Of a stretch of DNA of 64,000 bases, positions 46,052-57,296 are shown one piece after another. Position 1 is the stretch's first letter. Every line of letters starts with the position of its first letter. The stretch comes from Flaccisagitta enflata (lineage: Eukaryota > Chaetognatha > Sagittoidea > Aphragmophora): assembly GCA_965153355.1 (NCBI GenBank), contig OZ231126.1, positions 20,832,001-20,896,000 of the forward strand, given 5' to 3'. A program made the position numbers and the translations under genes. Below the pieces are notes generated by a model. The model searched no databases. It was given only the letters and a program-made list of their open reading frames with translations, and was not told the origin of the DNA.

Positions 46052-47334
46052 TTTCTACGCATTCAAATGAAGACAAACAGAAGGTCAAGACTCAAGATTC
46101 GTCATACGACCAACCCTGAATTATGGGAAAATGCTAGTCCTGACCTCAGATCATCAAATTGACTATCTACAAAAGTTCAGATAAAGCGTTCATGCGCCCT
46201 CGCCCCTCTGTATATGTAATGATATGTTTTATACATTTTACGTAGATTTATATTTTTGTGTATCCATCTACCTGTGAGTGAATGGACTCTCATTTTCTGA
46301 TTCATATATTTTTCAGCCTTTTGACCAGTCCTGGACTGTTAACCCGATGGAGCGCGTTGGTGTGCGCCGTTTTGAGCGTAAGAGAGGCGCAAAATTTGTC
46401 AAGTCATGTAAACACAGACAAAAGAACATACACCCACGCAAGTATACGAACAATTTATAACTACCAGCGCCTATCTTGGCATGCTAGCAGTGTTTGTGGG
46501 TGGTCCGTAGGTCATCTGTCTATCAGTCCCTAGAAACCCTTTACTCAACCAGATAAGACGGTCACGGAAGTGAGGATCACTAAAGAGTAAAGGCATCCTA
46601 CCAGCGGCCACCCGGCTTTCGGCCAGCCCTTCCGGAAGCAGACGAATCCATCCAAGACGCGCGGGAATCAAAATCAGCTGGATTCACAAAATTGCGGTAT
46701 TCAAGAAAAACAAAAGATCAAATTTGTTCATTTGTCCATTTTCATTCTTCACGGGAAAATCGTGCTCTGATTTAAGGCGCGATGCTGCCCTCTAACCAAA
46801 AAGTCGGGGATAAAAGTGCGCGGAAAGTTGTTCTTCTTCCCACAGAGCGATCAAATCGAGGAACGCAGATTCGCCGATTTGCGAAATGACCGTCTTCATC
46901 GTCGTCATTATCGTCGCGAATATCGTAGTCGTCGTGCTTATCAGTGGCCATCGTCGTCGTCGTGGTCGTCACCGTGCTAGGACGTAGTCGTCGTTGACGT
47001 CATCGTCTTATCGATCGTCTTCTTTGACGTCAGCATCTTATCTATAGTTCTGTCTACGTTCGTCTACCTTTTCCTCCCCATCTACTTGAAATTCCAATGT
47101 ACGCAAAATGGTCCCTCTTCTGTTGAATAAATGATGACAAGCCGATACTCTTCGAATCTGTTTCGCTGTCCATTTCCCTACAGATCCGTCTGACTTTACG
47201 CTTTTTTGTCCTGTCCGACGTCAAACTGTCTTTCATTTATGGCTGCCCTTTCTTTCTGTCTAGTTCAGTCTATCTGTCTACCCGTTATGACGCACACTGA
47301 CTATCTCCCTAGCTCTCAAGTCATAGTTTCGACG
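46048..47334. other. Unique stretch without a firm gene
   Basis: A TATATTTTTCAG acceptor-like site at 46316 precedes an open stretch (PFDQSWTVNPMERVGVRRFE), but no donor or homologue is recognisable. GTC/CGTCGTC simple sequence lies at about 46890-47010. Confidence 0.4.
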
Positions 47335-47335
47335 G

Positions 47336-47410
<75 letters not shown>

Positions 47411-47447
47411 AGCTCTTCATTTCTTTCTTTCTTTCTTTCTTTCTTTC

Positions 47448-47486
<39 letters not shown>

Positions 47487-47500
47487 AGCGCTTTATTTTT

Positions 47501-47576
<76 letters not shown>

Positions 47577-47580
47577 TCAT
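47335..47580. repeat. (TTTC)n tetranucleotide arrays
   Basis: Three blocks separated by TAGCTCTTCAT and TAGCGCTTTATTTTT. Confidence 0.97.
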
Positions 47581-48170
47581 TCTCGTGTTACGAAATGTAT
47601 CATGGCAATTAAACAATGTTTATGAAAAGATTATCTTCCTCGAAATTTCCCTTTTGATCGCAAAGATGTATCATTTTCAACAACAATTGAATAAATCACA
47701 GCTGCTGCAATGGTTGGCGGAGTGACATCGGGTTGACATGTCATTTTAAGACATTCGTTCCACAAGAAAGAGATGACGATAAAATCCCCCGTTTTTCACA
47801 TGTGCCTAATGGATAAGTAAATGTAACCATTATTAACTATAACTTTTCCTCTTTATCAATTTGCGGCATAAAGCATTTGTGCCTTTCATATACTAATGTG
47901 TCTTCTACAACGTCAACGGTAACTGATTTTGTTTGCCTTGCTATCCTCTTCATTTCTAGCACGGGGAATACCGCATAAGGCATAACCTAAACGGCATACT
48001 GACTCGCGACTCAGCTCATTTTGCTTTTCAAAGAAAAACATGCATGATAGGTGGAACAATATCCCTCACTATACCCAAACTGATATACAACAATTATGGC
48101 CTTTGGATTAAATACAACACAAGTGTAACTAAAAGTACCGACGAGATTTCTCACAGTCATTGTCACTCAC
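47581..48170. other. Region 3' of the recognised thioredoxin exons
   Basis: The next exon of the - strand gene would be expected here or beyond. I cannot find a KDEL-type ending or a further CGHC motif. A 32-base sequence at about 48050-48081 (GGTGGAACAATATCCCTCAC...) recurs inverted at about 51935-51963. Confidence 0.45.
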
Positions 48171-48315
48171 TTGTTGACAAAGTCGGCGAGGGCCGTCACG
48201 TCGCGAGCGCCACGATACTCCTGCAGGGGCTTGCCGTCTTTGAAGAGGATCAACGTTGGGTAACCGTCGATTTTGTTTCTGCGGCACAAACTCTGGTTCT
48301 GATCGCAGTTAACCT
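48171..48315 (-). CDS. TXNDC5/ERp46-like gene, exon with C-terminal half of thioredoxin domain
   Basis: The acceptor is CACGGCAG (minus strand, ending at 48316), and the donor is GTGAGT at 48170. The exon starts in phase 1 and ends in phase 2. It encodes (E)VNCDQNQSLCRRNKIDGYPT, with the cis-proline motif GYPT, then LILFKDGKPLQEYRGARDV and TALADFVN. These match the second half of an a-type domain in TXNDC5-like protein disulfide isomerases. The frame would hit TGA two bases past the donor, but the consensus GTGAGT and the absence of a KDEL-type ending favour splicing to a further exon that I cannot find to the left. Proteins of this family oxidise or isomerise disulfides in the endoplasmic reticulum. 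Confidence 0.9.
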
Positions 48316-48352
48316 CTGCCGTGATTTTCAATATACAAATGAGAGGGAAAAG

Positions 48353-48785
48353 GATATACACTTTTTTTTTATAAGAACCTAGTTTATAAGAACATCAAGG
48401 CTTCGAATGGCCCCAAAATTAAGAACATCTTAAGAACATACTAAGGCTTCAAATCTTGAAAAAAATTTCGCTTCAGGTAATATTTGAAAAATATCATTAA
48501 AACACTCAAATTTTAATATAATTTAGATAATATTATACAATCTTTAATATAAATATCATAAAAATATCTTTAGATTTTAATATTTAACATTTGTTTTAAC
48601 AATATTTAAAAGAAATATATATGATATAAATGAATAATAGTATTTTATAAACTTTCCCACAGTTTTTATAGTATTTTCAATTAAAAACGCTCTAAAAACG
48701 TTGAAGGCTTCATTAGGCCTCAAAAATAAGAACGTGAAGCCTTTGAAAAAAAATGACGTTCTTATAAAAAAAAAAAGTGTATATC
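48353..48785. mobile_element. MITE in the thioredoxin-gene intron
   Basis: The termini are GATATACACTTTTTTTTTTA and the inverted copy ending AAAAAGTGTATATC, both followed inward by TAAGAAC. AAAG flanks both sides, a likely 4-bp target duplication. The interior is very AT-rich. The left end is 37 bases from the splice acceptor of the 48171-48315 exon. A short related piece (ATACACTTTTTTTTTTATAA) is at about 62971. Confidence 0.75.
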
Positions 48786-49032
48786 AAAGGTCCAACCGAT
48801 AACGATTTTTTTTAAACAAGTGTCTCGTGATTTGTGTGTTTATTGCTTATCGAGTTTGTTTGGTCGCGATGACAAAAGATATCCAAGGACAACTTTTATG
48901 TTTTATGTGATTTAGATAATATGATAGGTTGAGTCATGCGGTTGTCGATGCACTCTATAACCTTACAAATATCTTTGAGTGCAACTGTTGCTCACGCCCA
49001 CACAATTGAAGGAACCAACACACTAACAGGCA

Positions 49033-49036
<4 letters not shown>

Positions 49037-49106
<70 letters not shown>
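49037..49106. repeat. (CT)n microsatellite in intron
   Basis: About 35 CT units. On the transcript of the - strand gene this is a GA run. Confidence 0.97.
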
Positions 49107-49111
<5 letters not shown>

Positions 49112-49372
49112 ATCTCGCTTTTTCTGTCGTAAATATTAGGCTAAGTTTAGCTGCATTTTCGATATCAAATCCTTTTACTTTCTTGGATGTATTTTGTAAC
49201 AGGTTTAACAGGTATAGAAAATGTCTCGGCATTAATTTGCGCAAATATCTATACTTTTCTCAAGGCTAGGGAAGCTTATTTTTTAATGACGGATAAAAAT
49301 TGAGCATTGTAACTGAGTACCACTTCTTTGTTATTGTCGTTTCCAAGAATTTACGACAGTTTTTCTCTGATG

Positions 49373-49582
<210 letters not shown>

Positions 49583-49594
49583 TAATGCTCCAAC

Positions 49595-49708
49595 CTGCAA
49601 TTTTGACGTTTTTCTTGTCAGCGAATTTGCTGCTTAGCTGTTCCCACTTCGGTGCCAAAGTTCTGCAGTGACCACACCAGGGAGCGAAAAACTTGACAAA
49701 CGTCAATT
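49595..49708 (-). CDS. TXNDC5/ERp46-like gene, exon with CGHC active site
   Basis: The acceptor is TTTCTTCCATCAG, ending at 49709. The donor is GTTGGA at 49594, a weak site. The exon starts with the last two bases of a codon and ends with the first base of the next (phase 1 introns on both sides). It encodes LTFVKFFAPWCGHCRTLAPK then WEQLSSKFADKKNVKIA. The CGHC redox motif, the preceding FFAPW and the following WE are classic features of PDI a-type domains. The closest pattern I know is domain 2 of TXNDC5. The transcript has about 103 UG repeats starting 14 bases after the donor. Confidence 0.95.
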
Positions 49709-49943
49709 CTGATGGAAGAAACAAAAGAGCATTCACGGGTGAAATGTCAAACGCCTTTGTATTGAAGGTTAGTTCATCCTTTCGTTACGCTTTTCACCGC
49801 CTCCCAAACGCGATGTTACATAGTACATATAGGGCCCATTGGTTCCAAGTTCATTTTCTTTCATTCTTGCATACAAAACTGATTAAGACGACTTGGACAG
49901 GCTTGACCAACTTTAACATGTTATCTATGAAGGTAAAGGTTAC

Positions 49944-50076
49944 CTCCTTTCTTCATTTGAGGATTGTAATCGCCGTCGACCATGCTCATCTTGACGACCG
50001 CCAGGGAATCGGTGCCGGAGACGCCTGCAGCCGGCGTCGCGGAGGAGGAGGAAGAGGAGGACGAATTTGAAGCCAT
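49944..50076 (-). CDS. TXNDC5/ERp46-like gene, 5' exon with Ser-rich linker
   Basis: It encodes MASNSSSSSSSSATPAAGVS, then GTDSLAVVKMSMVDGDYNPQ and MKKG, and ends with one base of the next codon at a GTAACC donor (49943). Joined to the next exon this gives a seamless start of the thioredoxin fold. The ATG has a good context (AAGATGG) and may be the start codon. If so the protein lacks a signal peptide, which would be odd for an endoplasmic reticulum enzyme. A pyrimidine tract followed by CAAG immediately upstream of the ATG makes an internal exon equally possible, with a signal peptide exon further upstream. The serine run is a TCC/TCG repeat. Confidence 0.7.
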
Positions 50077-50412
50077 CTTGCGGAGCCGGAGGAAAAAAAA
50101 GAAGCAAAACAAAAGACAAGAAGAAAAAAAAAATTACTGATAAAAAAAATGAAACAAAAAACGAAGCAGCTACCGAGACGCAAGACTCAAGGCACGAATT
50201 CTACGAGATAGTTTCATGTGATTGTTTACATCAATCGTGTATCAATGTCGGTTTCGGAAATCACAGCTGCATGGTGACTGCTTTACTTTGTTCAAGTCAG
50301 CAACAATATCGTCCTTTGCTTTGGAATGTGTTTGGTATCGCATAGCGCACCTAGTCACCATTTGACTACAAAGTTGAATAGAAAAGTTCATTCCTACAGA
50401 TTCTTATCAGCA

Positions 50413-50471
<59 letters not shown>

Positions 50472-50875
50472 TATCTTTTTTTTTTAAATCTGCTATTTTT
50501 CTTTGTAGGTTTTTATTGATTGTTTACTTTTGGGCGGTCCAACATCTGTTGTGGGAGGCCTTTGAGAGCGGCTTCTCTTTGATCTTAACCCTTCGCTCAT
50601 TCTCAACATCCGGAGATACTCGTTCGCCTTCGCCTCCTGCTCCTCTTCCTCCTCGTCTTCCTCCTCTACCACTTTTCGTCCTACACCCCAGCCTGGGGAT
50701 CAGAGGATGATTACGATGTGATTGGGGACGTTGTAACTGGGGTGGGAGGGTGAAGGGTGAGAAGTTTGCAGGGGTGCTGCGTTTGGGCCAGAACAGAAAT
50801 GATTTTAAATCAGATGGTCAGTTAGGAAGACTGTCAAAACTGCTCCTGCCCACCCGCACCGTAGCTTCGAGCGGT
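50077..50875. other. Upstream of the thioredoxin gene exons
   Basis: An A-rich (on +) tract to 50160 forms the pyrimidine tract or 5' region of the - strand gene. It includes a (GA)n run at about 50417-50467. No further thioredoxin exon is recognisable. Confidence 0.5.
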
Positions 50876-51062
50876 CCTGTCGAAATTGTACAGCCCTGTA
50901 AACAGTAAAAGACAAATTCAGTCAAGGTTATTTTGTTGCGACACCCATTTGATTTCCATCTTGACTTCAGCTGGGTCTTGTCGAAATTGTAACCCTGTTA
51001 ACAATGATGGACAAATCCAGTCTAGATTTTGTTGCGATACCCAGTTGATTTGCATCTTGAAA
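50876..51062 (+). repeat. Tandem duplication of ~97 bp
   Basis: TGTCGAAATTGTACAGCCCT... and TGTCGAAATTGTAACCCTGT... share GACAAAT(T/C)CAGTC, TTTTGTTGCGA and CAT(C)TTGA blocks. Copies are at about 50876-50972 and 50974-51062. Confidence 0.8.
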
Positions 51063-51565
51063 TGGCTAAAATGATAAAATTCAATGCGATCTTCGTCTTG
51101 ATACAGGTTTCACCGTTTACCGGCTCATTCCAACTGAAACTAGGCTGCAATTTTGCGATTGGTAGAATTTACATCCAAATCTTGCCGTGTAGAATCTACT
51201 TTTCCAAGCCCATAAGATTAACAATTAATACTTTCACCCACAGCTACAACTCTTTACCTCAACCATCGGACTTGAAAGTTACAACAAGAACGACAAGTTG
51301 ACCATATGTGGGCCCCACATATTATGTAGGGCGCCTCAAAACTCTTGCGATCACTCAGAAAGAGATTCAGATGACAATACGAAGAATCCCGATGGATGTT
51401 GGTTAATGCCGGACGGACTGAAAGGCGTCGGTTTTTCGTATCAGAGGCTGAGCATCGATTATCTTACAGAGTGACGCTATTGCACCTATTTTTATGTTGT
51501 AACTCGAAAGACAACCATTCAACTCGAGACAAAAGGGGTTTATCCTCAAAATACTACTGTAGAAT

Positions 51566-52185
51566 AGGATGGCTTAAAGTGGGGTCATATTCATATCTTA
51601 GGACGCCCATGGGAAAAATATGACCATTTCCTTACTCCTTAGTACATGATAAATCCAAAATTTGCGGATGATTGGCCACCAGCCCGCTTATTTTCCATAG
51701 TTTCTTGTTTTCCATGGTTTCTTAACAATGTTACCCTCGGGTGATTTGTTAAATTTTGGTAATAAAGGTAACAATCATTAGCCGTTATCTATTTTGGTAA
51801 GCATTAGTGTTAGCATTTGGGTTAGACTCAGAATGGATGTTTGCTAGTTAGTTTCGCTAGATGGAAAACTAGGAGTGATGCGCGTATTAACTAGTCAGTG
51901 AGGGCTCGCAAGGCCCTCTTCCATATTTTTCAGTTTGGGTATAGTGAGGGATATTGTTCCACCTGTCCTAAGCAATGCATAGGAAGGATTTTAACCTTCA
52001 ATCCAACAGCAATATCCCCCTGTACTTTGTAATGGGAAAAAGATGGGGTGGCGGCCAAACTTTATCCGATTACCCCTAAATTTTGGATTTCTCGTGTATG
52101 CGGGAGGGAAATGGTCATATTTCAAGGGCATCATTTCAAAGGCATCATGAGATTTGACTAAGGGCCCACTTTAGCAGGTGTGTAT
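51566..52185. mobile_element. Foldback element (ends TAAAGTGGG/CCCACTTTA)
   Basis: The inverted pairs are TTAAAGTGGGGTCATA with GGGCCCACTTTAGCA, AAATATGACCATTTCC (about 51615) with GGAAATGGTCATATTT (about 52108), and CCAAAATTTGCGGAT with TAAATTTTGGATTTC. The centre carries the 32-base sequence shared with 48050-48081. Confidence 0.65.
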
Positions 52186-53711
52186 ATTTTTGAGCGACTT
52201 TTGATTTAATTCCCCCCTCCTGCCTTTGTTTTTCTTCCCCGCAATGTGTCGTCTCGCGTTACAAAATCTATGATTTTCCTCCCCTCAGAGCATTAAAACA
52301 GTATGTGATAGGTTTGAATAGTGTTAAATTGTGTTGCAGTATTCAAATTTTACCTATTGGTGCCACTAGAAGTCAATACTGTCTCACATAAGGTTTGGGA
52401 CAAGAATGATATTACCATGCGGTTTTTTGCATTTTTGCAGAGTTCATGAGTATAGAAACCAAGAACCATCAAGTAAAAAATCTTTCCTGAGATTCATGAT
52501 TCAAGATTCAAGACTCAAGATTTTTAACATTATCTTGCAGAGAAAATCTTTTAGGTTGATTTGATCTATTTTTTGACAGCATAATGTTAATCATGATAAA
52601 ATTCCAATTCATTTGATAGGTCACACTGTATGGTTTTCATAAGAAATGAAAAATTCATTTAGGCCACCGTTGTAATTTTGTAACGGTGGCGTTAAAAATA
52701 AAAATTGTAATTTTTGTGAAAACTATATAGTGCGACCTATCAAATGAAAGGGAATTCCATTAGGATTATTATTATGCTGTCAATAGATAGGTCAAACCAA
52801 CCTGAAAAATAGTCCATGCAAAATGAACCTAAAAATGTTGAATTTTTCATTTTTTTCAAAAAGCGCCTTGGGAAAGATTTTCTACTTGATAGTCCTTGGT
52901 TTGTATACTCATGAACTCTACAAAAATGCAAAAAACCGCATAGTCGGGAAAAAAGTCGAAGTCTGTCTTCGACTTTTTGACATATTCGAGAAAAACAGGG
53001 TTTTCATTTTCTTATGGGAAAGTTGGGGAACTCCTTAGGGCGATTGGTCCCTCAAACGAAATTTATAGGGTAAGTAAATTTAATAATTCTCTTTCATTTG
53101 GCGCCAAGCAGAAGTCTCTGGGACAAATATTTTTCGCGCTATGATTTTTTAAAGATTTATTTATGAAAAATAAAAATAGAATTTTTTTTTTATTTTTTAA
53201 GATTTTGTGTAGGATCAATAAAGAAGCGTATATATGTTTACTTGAGCATGCCAATACAAAAAAACATGTTTATGAGCATACCTGCTCATCTGTGAGGGCA
53301 TTTTTGAGCATTTTAGCTCATTTAGCTCACTTGGCTTAGTCTATTCTTTCTGATTTCAAAAACAACAAATGAATAAATATTTTCATACTTGTTTAATAGG
53401 GCGTAGTCAGGTGTTGGGATTCATTTTCACAGACCCCATGGGGGATTTTTATGACGGGTATGGGTCTTAGGAATGAGAATGAACCAGTTTGGAGTCAATT
53501 TTGAATGGTCTAGTTGCGCGGAATTTGACCACAATATGCAAATGAGATTTTCGTGAATTTTCAAGATTTTCGCTATATGTGCCAGTTAGGTTTCAGTAAA
53601 CAGCCCTCATTAAACTCTGGAAAAAAAACCATAGATACTTTAATGGACCCAATTGACGTGACAATTACATAGAAGGAGGAACTTAAGTGATTGAGGGGTT
53701 GTTAGGGGTTG

Positions 53712-53832
53712 TGGAGGTGGAGGAGGAGGAGGAGGAGGAGGGAGAGTTAGTGATCTGAATTTTTCAACTTTTCTGTCTAGCGCCTCAAGTCAATAATGAA
53801 TAAGACGTACAAGGTATAAATCAAATTTTAAT

Positions 53833-53892
<60 letters not shown>

Positions 53893-53893
53893 C
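53712..53893. repeat. (GGA)n and (GA)n within the hAT element
   Basis: GGA at about 53712-53742 and GA at about 53836-53892. Confidence 0.93.
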
Positions 53894-54004
53894 GAATTCA
53901 GCAATAAAATCTAACCCTTAGTAAGATCTTAGGATTTTTTTTTTCAATAGCCGTCATTGATCAGTCTTCTGGCACCTGAATCAAGGCTAGTGAATCTGTT
54001 TTTG

Positions 54005-54165
54005 GGCAGCGGACCCAAAGGTGTCCATGATCCATGCCTCCCACTCATTCGAGTCTCAAGGCCCGGATCTCAGCCTCATGACGCACATCCTAGCCTCATG
54101 GCGCAAAACCTAGCATCAAGGCCCAAGATCCAGCTTTAAAGCCTAAATCCAAGAGCACAAATCTT
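54005..54165 (+). mobile_element. F2-type fragment (subfamily c) inside the hAT element
   Basis: GGGCAGCGGACCCAAAGGTG followed by a degenerate minisatellite (CTCATGGCGC, CATCAAGGCCC). It is preceded by TTTTT, as in other copies. Confidence 0.55.
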
Positions 54166-54559
54166 GCGCTTCCCTCCGTTGCCTGTTCTTTCAGGTGCCA
54201 AGTGCCAATGGCAACCTGATTTACTTCAGCATTGTTTCTCGTCTTTTGTCCAAGCGTTACACCCTCACACAACTCTATAGCTTGATCAACCTGAGCTTCC
54301 GCTATGATTGTTTGGAGAGAATTGAAAAATTTTGAAATCGGAGGCTTCATTCCCCTCCCTTTTAAACCGCCCTCATGTCCTTGCCACACATAGGCAGCTG
54401 AAAATGGAATAAAGATGGTAAATGAGGCAGCAACTAGCTGTTAAACCAACGCAATAATATTTTTTTTTACAGTTCCAGTAGCAAGTCTGGGATTGAAAGT
54501 GTAAGCAAAGAGCTAAATTGATAATTTTTCCAAGAGTGAATAACTTGTTTCATTCATCA

Positions 54560-54675
54560 ATCAGTGAAACAATGAATGTATGAACGAATTAGTCAACAAA
54601 TCAATCAATGTATGAATGGATGAATAAACAAAAGGATGAATGATTGGATGGATGTATGAACGAATGAATGAAGTT
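54560..54675. repeat. Degenerate (TGAA)n
   Basis: GAATGTATGAACGAAT-type units inside the hAT element. Confidence 0.8.
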
Positions 54676-54915
54676 ATTTTTCCAAAAATATGATACAGGT
54701 GTGATAAACCAGTTCATCGACTTTGAAGCAAAACAAATAAAACATGAAAAATAGGAAGATTTTGGTCTTTCCCGACAGTTTTGGGTCCCTTAAGCCCTCG
54801 GGAAGGGCCCTTAGAGGATCATAAACCAGCTCTTTTATTCCCATCTAGCTCTCCTGCCCTAGATGGCAGTGTCTGAATAAATAAATTGGCCCTTCAATGC
54901 CCTAAAAGAGAAAAC

Positions 54916-55577
54916 CAGTCGCCCAAGGGCAATATGTGGTCAGCGATACCCAATGCCCTGCTTTGCATGGTTGTGAATTTGAGGGGGGAAGCAGGGCAGT
55001 GGCCTGGAAGGGGACAAAGTCCTATAGATTAAAGGGGAACTTTCATTTGTTTGCTCGTCTATACATGGTTTGAGGCCTGAGAGAGCAGACTTACAGCCTG
55101 AGAGGGCTTGATACAGGTCTGAGAGGGCTTATTTGAGGCCCTAGATAGCTCACTTGAGGCTTGAGAGGGCTGATTTGAGGCCTGAGAGGGACAATTTGAG
55201 GCCCAAGAGTGATGATTTGAGGCCCAAGAGTGATGATTTCCGGCTCAAGAGAACTGATGACTCATCATCAGTGATGAGGCCAGAGAGGCTTGATTTGTGG
55301 CCTGATAGGACTGACTAAAGGCTTAAGAGGACTGATTTGAGGCCTCAGGGGCTTGATTTAAGGCCTGAAAGGACTGATTTGAGGCTTGAGAGAGATGATT
55401 TAAGGCTTGAGAGGGCTGATTTTTGGCCTGAGAGGGATGATTTGAGGCCTAAAACAGCTGATTTGAGGCCTAGTTTGAAGCCTGAGAAGCAGGAAAACAA
55501 ACAAACAGACAAATGGACAAACAGACGAAAGTCCCACTATGTTCCACAGGACTTCGTCCCCTTCGGAGCCGCTGCCC
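54916..55577 (+). mobile_element. F2 element (subfamily a) inside the hAT element
   Basis: Starts CAGTCGCCCAAGGGCAATAT, has GGGCAGTGGCCTGGAAGGGG near 54993 and ends CTTCGGAGCCGCTGCCC, then AAAAA. The minisatellite of TTTGAGGCCTGAGAGGG units fills 55070-55490. The internal inverted repeat is diverged compared with the copy at 12027. Confidence 0.85.
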
Positions 55578-55925
55578 AAAAACAACTGAAAATGCAAAGA
55601 TTTTGGTTATTTATGACTGATTGGTCCTTTAGCTGACCCTAGATGGGCCCCCTCTGAGGTCTCTATCCTTAATCTGTTTACCCCACCACCAGATAAAAAT
55701 ATATTCATATGATAATTACAGCTCCATCAATCTCTAAGGGGAAATTGCAACAAAAAGCTCATTATTAATCATCATTTTAGCTAATTGGGGCACTATGAGG
55801 ACCCGTGAAGGGGCCCCCTAGAGGCTACTTTTATCTATTTCTTAGAACTTTATATTCTACTACTAAATATTGTTCAATCAAGACCAATAACATGATTTTT
55901 TTATCAATCCATCGATAAAACATAA

Positions 55926-56439
55926 CAGGTCGCCCAAGGGCAATATGTTATCAGCGATACCCGTTGCCCTGCTTTGCATGGTTGTAAATCGGAATGAGAG
56001 GCAGGGCAGTGGCCCCGAAGGGGACAAAGTCCTGTAGAACACAGGGGACTTTCGTTCGTTTATCCGTCCGTTTGTCCGTCCGTCCGCCCCCCCAAGGCCC
56101 TCTCAGGCCTGAAATCTGCCCTCTCAGGCCTAAAATCTGTCCCCTCAGGCCTGAAATCTGCCCTCTCAGGCCTTGAATCTGAGAGGGCAGATTTCAGGCC
56201 TGAGAGGGCAGATATAAAGCCTGACAGGCAGGTTTCAGGCCTGAACAGGCAAATTTCAGGCCTGAGAGGGCAGATTCAAGGCCTGAGAGGGCAGATTTCA
56301 GGCCTGAGAGGGCAGATTTTAGGCCTGAGAGGGCAGATTTCAGGCCTGAGAGGGTCTGGGGGGACGAACGAACGAACGGACGGACGGACAAAAGTCCCCT
56401 GTGTTCTACATGACTTCGTCCCCTTCGGGGCCTCTGCCC
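55926..56439 (+). mobile_element. F2 element (subfamily a), second copy inside the hAT element
   Basis: Starts CAGGTCGCCCAAGGGCAATA and ends CCCCTTCGGGGCCTCTGCCC, then AAAAA. The minisatellite itself is inverted about a point near 56173 (CTCTCAGGCCTGAAATCTGC on the left, the complement on the right), so nearly the whole element is one hairpin. Confidence 0.87.
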
Positions 56440-57296
56440 AAAAACAACAAGGTAAGTCATAAATCAAACAAGTTCTCTCATTTTTGCAATTTTCGCGCAT
56501 CTTACCTCTTACTTAAAACAAGTGGGCCCCCGGGTTAAATGGATCAAAATAAGTAAAAGAATTGTAGCATTCATCCTCTAATATATTAATTTTCATGAAA
56601 AAATGGAAATCAATTACTAATTCCAACCTAAGCAATCGACCTTCTACCCGACATGTAGTGGCTAACCCACAAGTCACAACGAAAAAAGTTTAAAAAATCC
56701 AATGATCTCATTTGCATATTGTAGTCAAATTCCGCGCAACTAGATCAACATATATAATGATTAAACTGTTCCATTCTGGTCTAGTAACCTATAAACTGTA
56801 ATAAAAATCCCCCATGGAGATATTTGATCCATTTTTACGCATTTCACTACACCCTATTGTTTAAGCAAGCAAAATAAAAAAAAATATGTCAGTGAGCAGA
56901 GCTGCTCATCTATAGGGGCATTTACAATTATTCTAGCTCATTTAGCTCAGTTACCTTGCTCTTTTACTCTGATTTTAAATAGGATAAATACAATAATGTT
57001 TTGACCTTAGCATGCAAATACAATAAAGCATATCAGTGAGCAAGACTGGTTGTCTGGTTGAATTTGAATATTTTAGCTCATCTAGCTCATTTGGCTCAGT
57101 CCTATTTTTCTCTGATTTTCAGTGCAATCAATACATACAATTGCTTTTGATTTGATCTAACAAATAAAAAAAATTCAGTGACTGAAGATAAAAGCATGGT
57201 GAAAAGTGACCAATGATTACGACTTTTTTCCTCACGGCGACAGCCGCCATTACTGGTAATATCATTCTTGTTTCAAACCTTATGTGAGACAGCAGT

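Larger units (their letters stand above)
53397..56856. mobile_element. hAT-type non-autonomous element, 3460 bp
   Basis: The ends are TAGGGCGTAGTCA and TAGGGTGTAGTGA (right end read on the other strand), and inverted similarity extends about 160 bases inward (both sides share CCATGGGGGATTTTTAT and TAGTTGCGCGGAATTTGAC). The 8-bp sequence TTGTTTAA flanks both ends (53389-53396 and 56857-56864). It occurs once in the uninterrupted element B at 39919-39926. TAGGG ends and an nTnnnnAn target duplication of 8 bp are typical of hAT transposons. No transposase frame is recognisable inside, so it must rely on another copy. Confidence 0.9.
52942..57254. mobile_element. Element B, copy 2, interrupted by a hAT-type element
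   Basis: The reverse complement of 39547-40414, in two parts: 52942-53396 and 56857-57254. Shared blocks include CTCTTTCATTTGGCGCCAAG, TTTAGCTCATTTAGCTCA and AGCATGGTGAAAAGTGACCA. No transposase is seen. Confidence 0.85.
52374..57296. mobile_element. Foldback MITE A, copy 2, interrupted by element B
   Basis: The left arm begins CAATACTGTCTCACATAAGG. The centre is at about 52665-52690 (GCCACCGTTGTAATTTTGTAACGGTGGC). The right arm breaks off at AAAACCGCAT (52941) and resumes at 57255 with GGTAATATCATTCTTGTTTC, ending at CTTATGTGAGACAGCAGTG. The left arm contains ATTACCATGCGG uninterrupted, proving that the two right-arm pieces belong together. Confidence 0.85.

Noticed and set aside
46278-46460. 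Possible exon after TATATTTTTCAG at 46316
   Set aside because: There is an acceptor-like site only. No donor in a sensible place and no recognisable homology.
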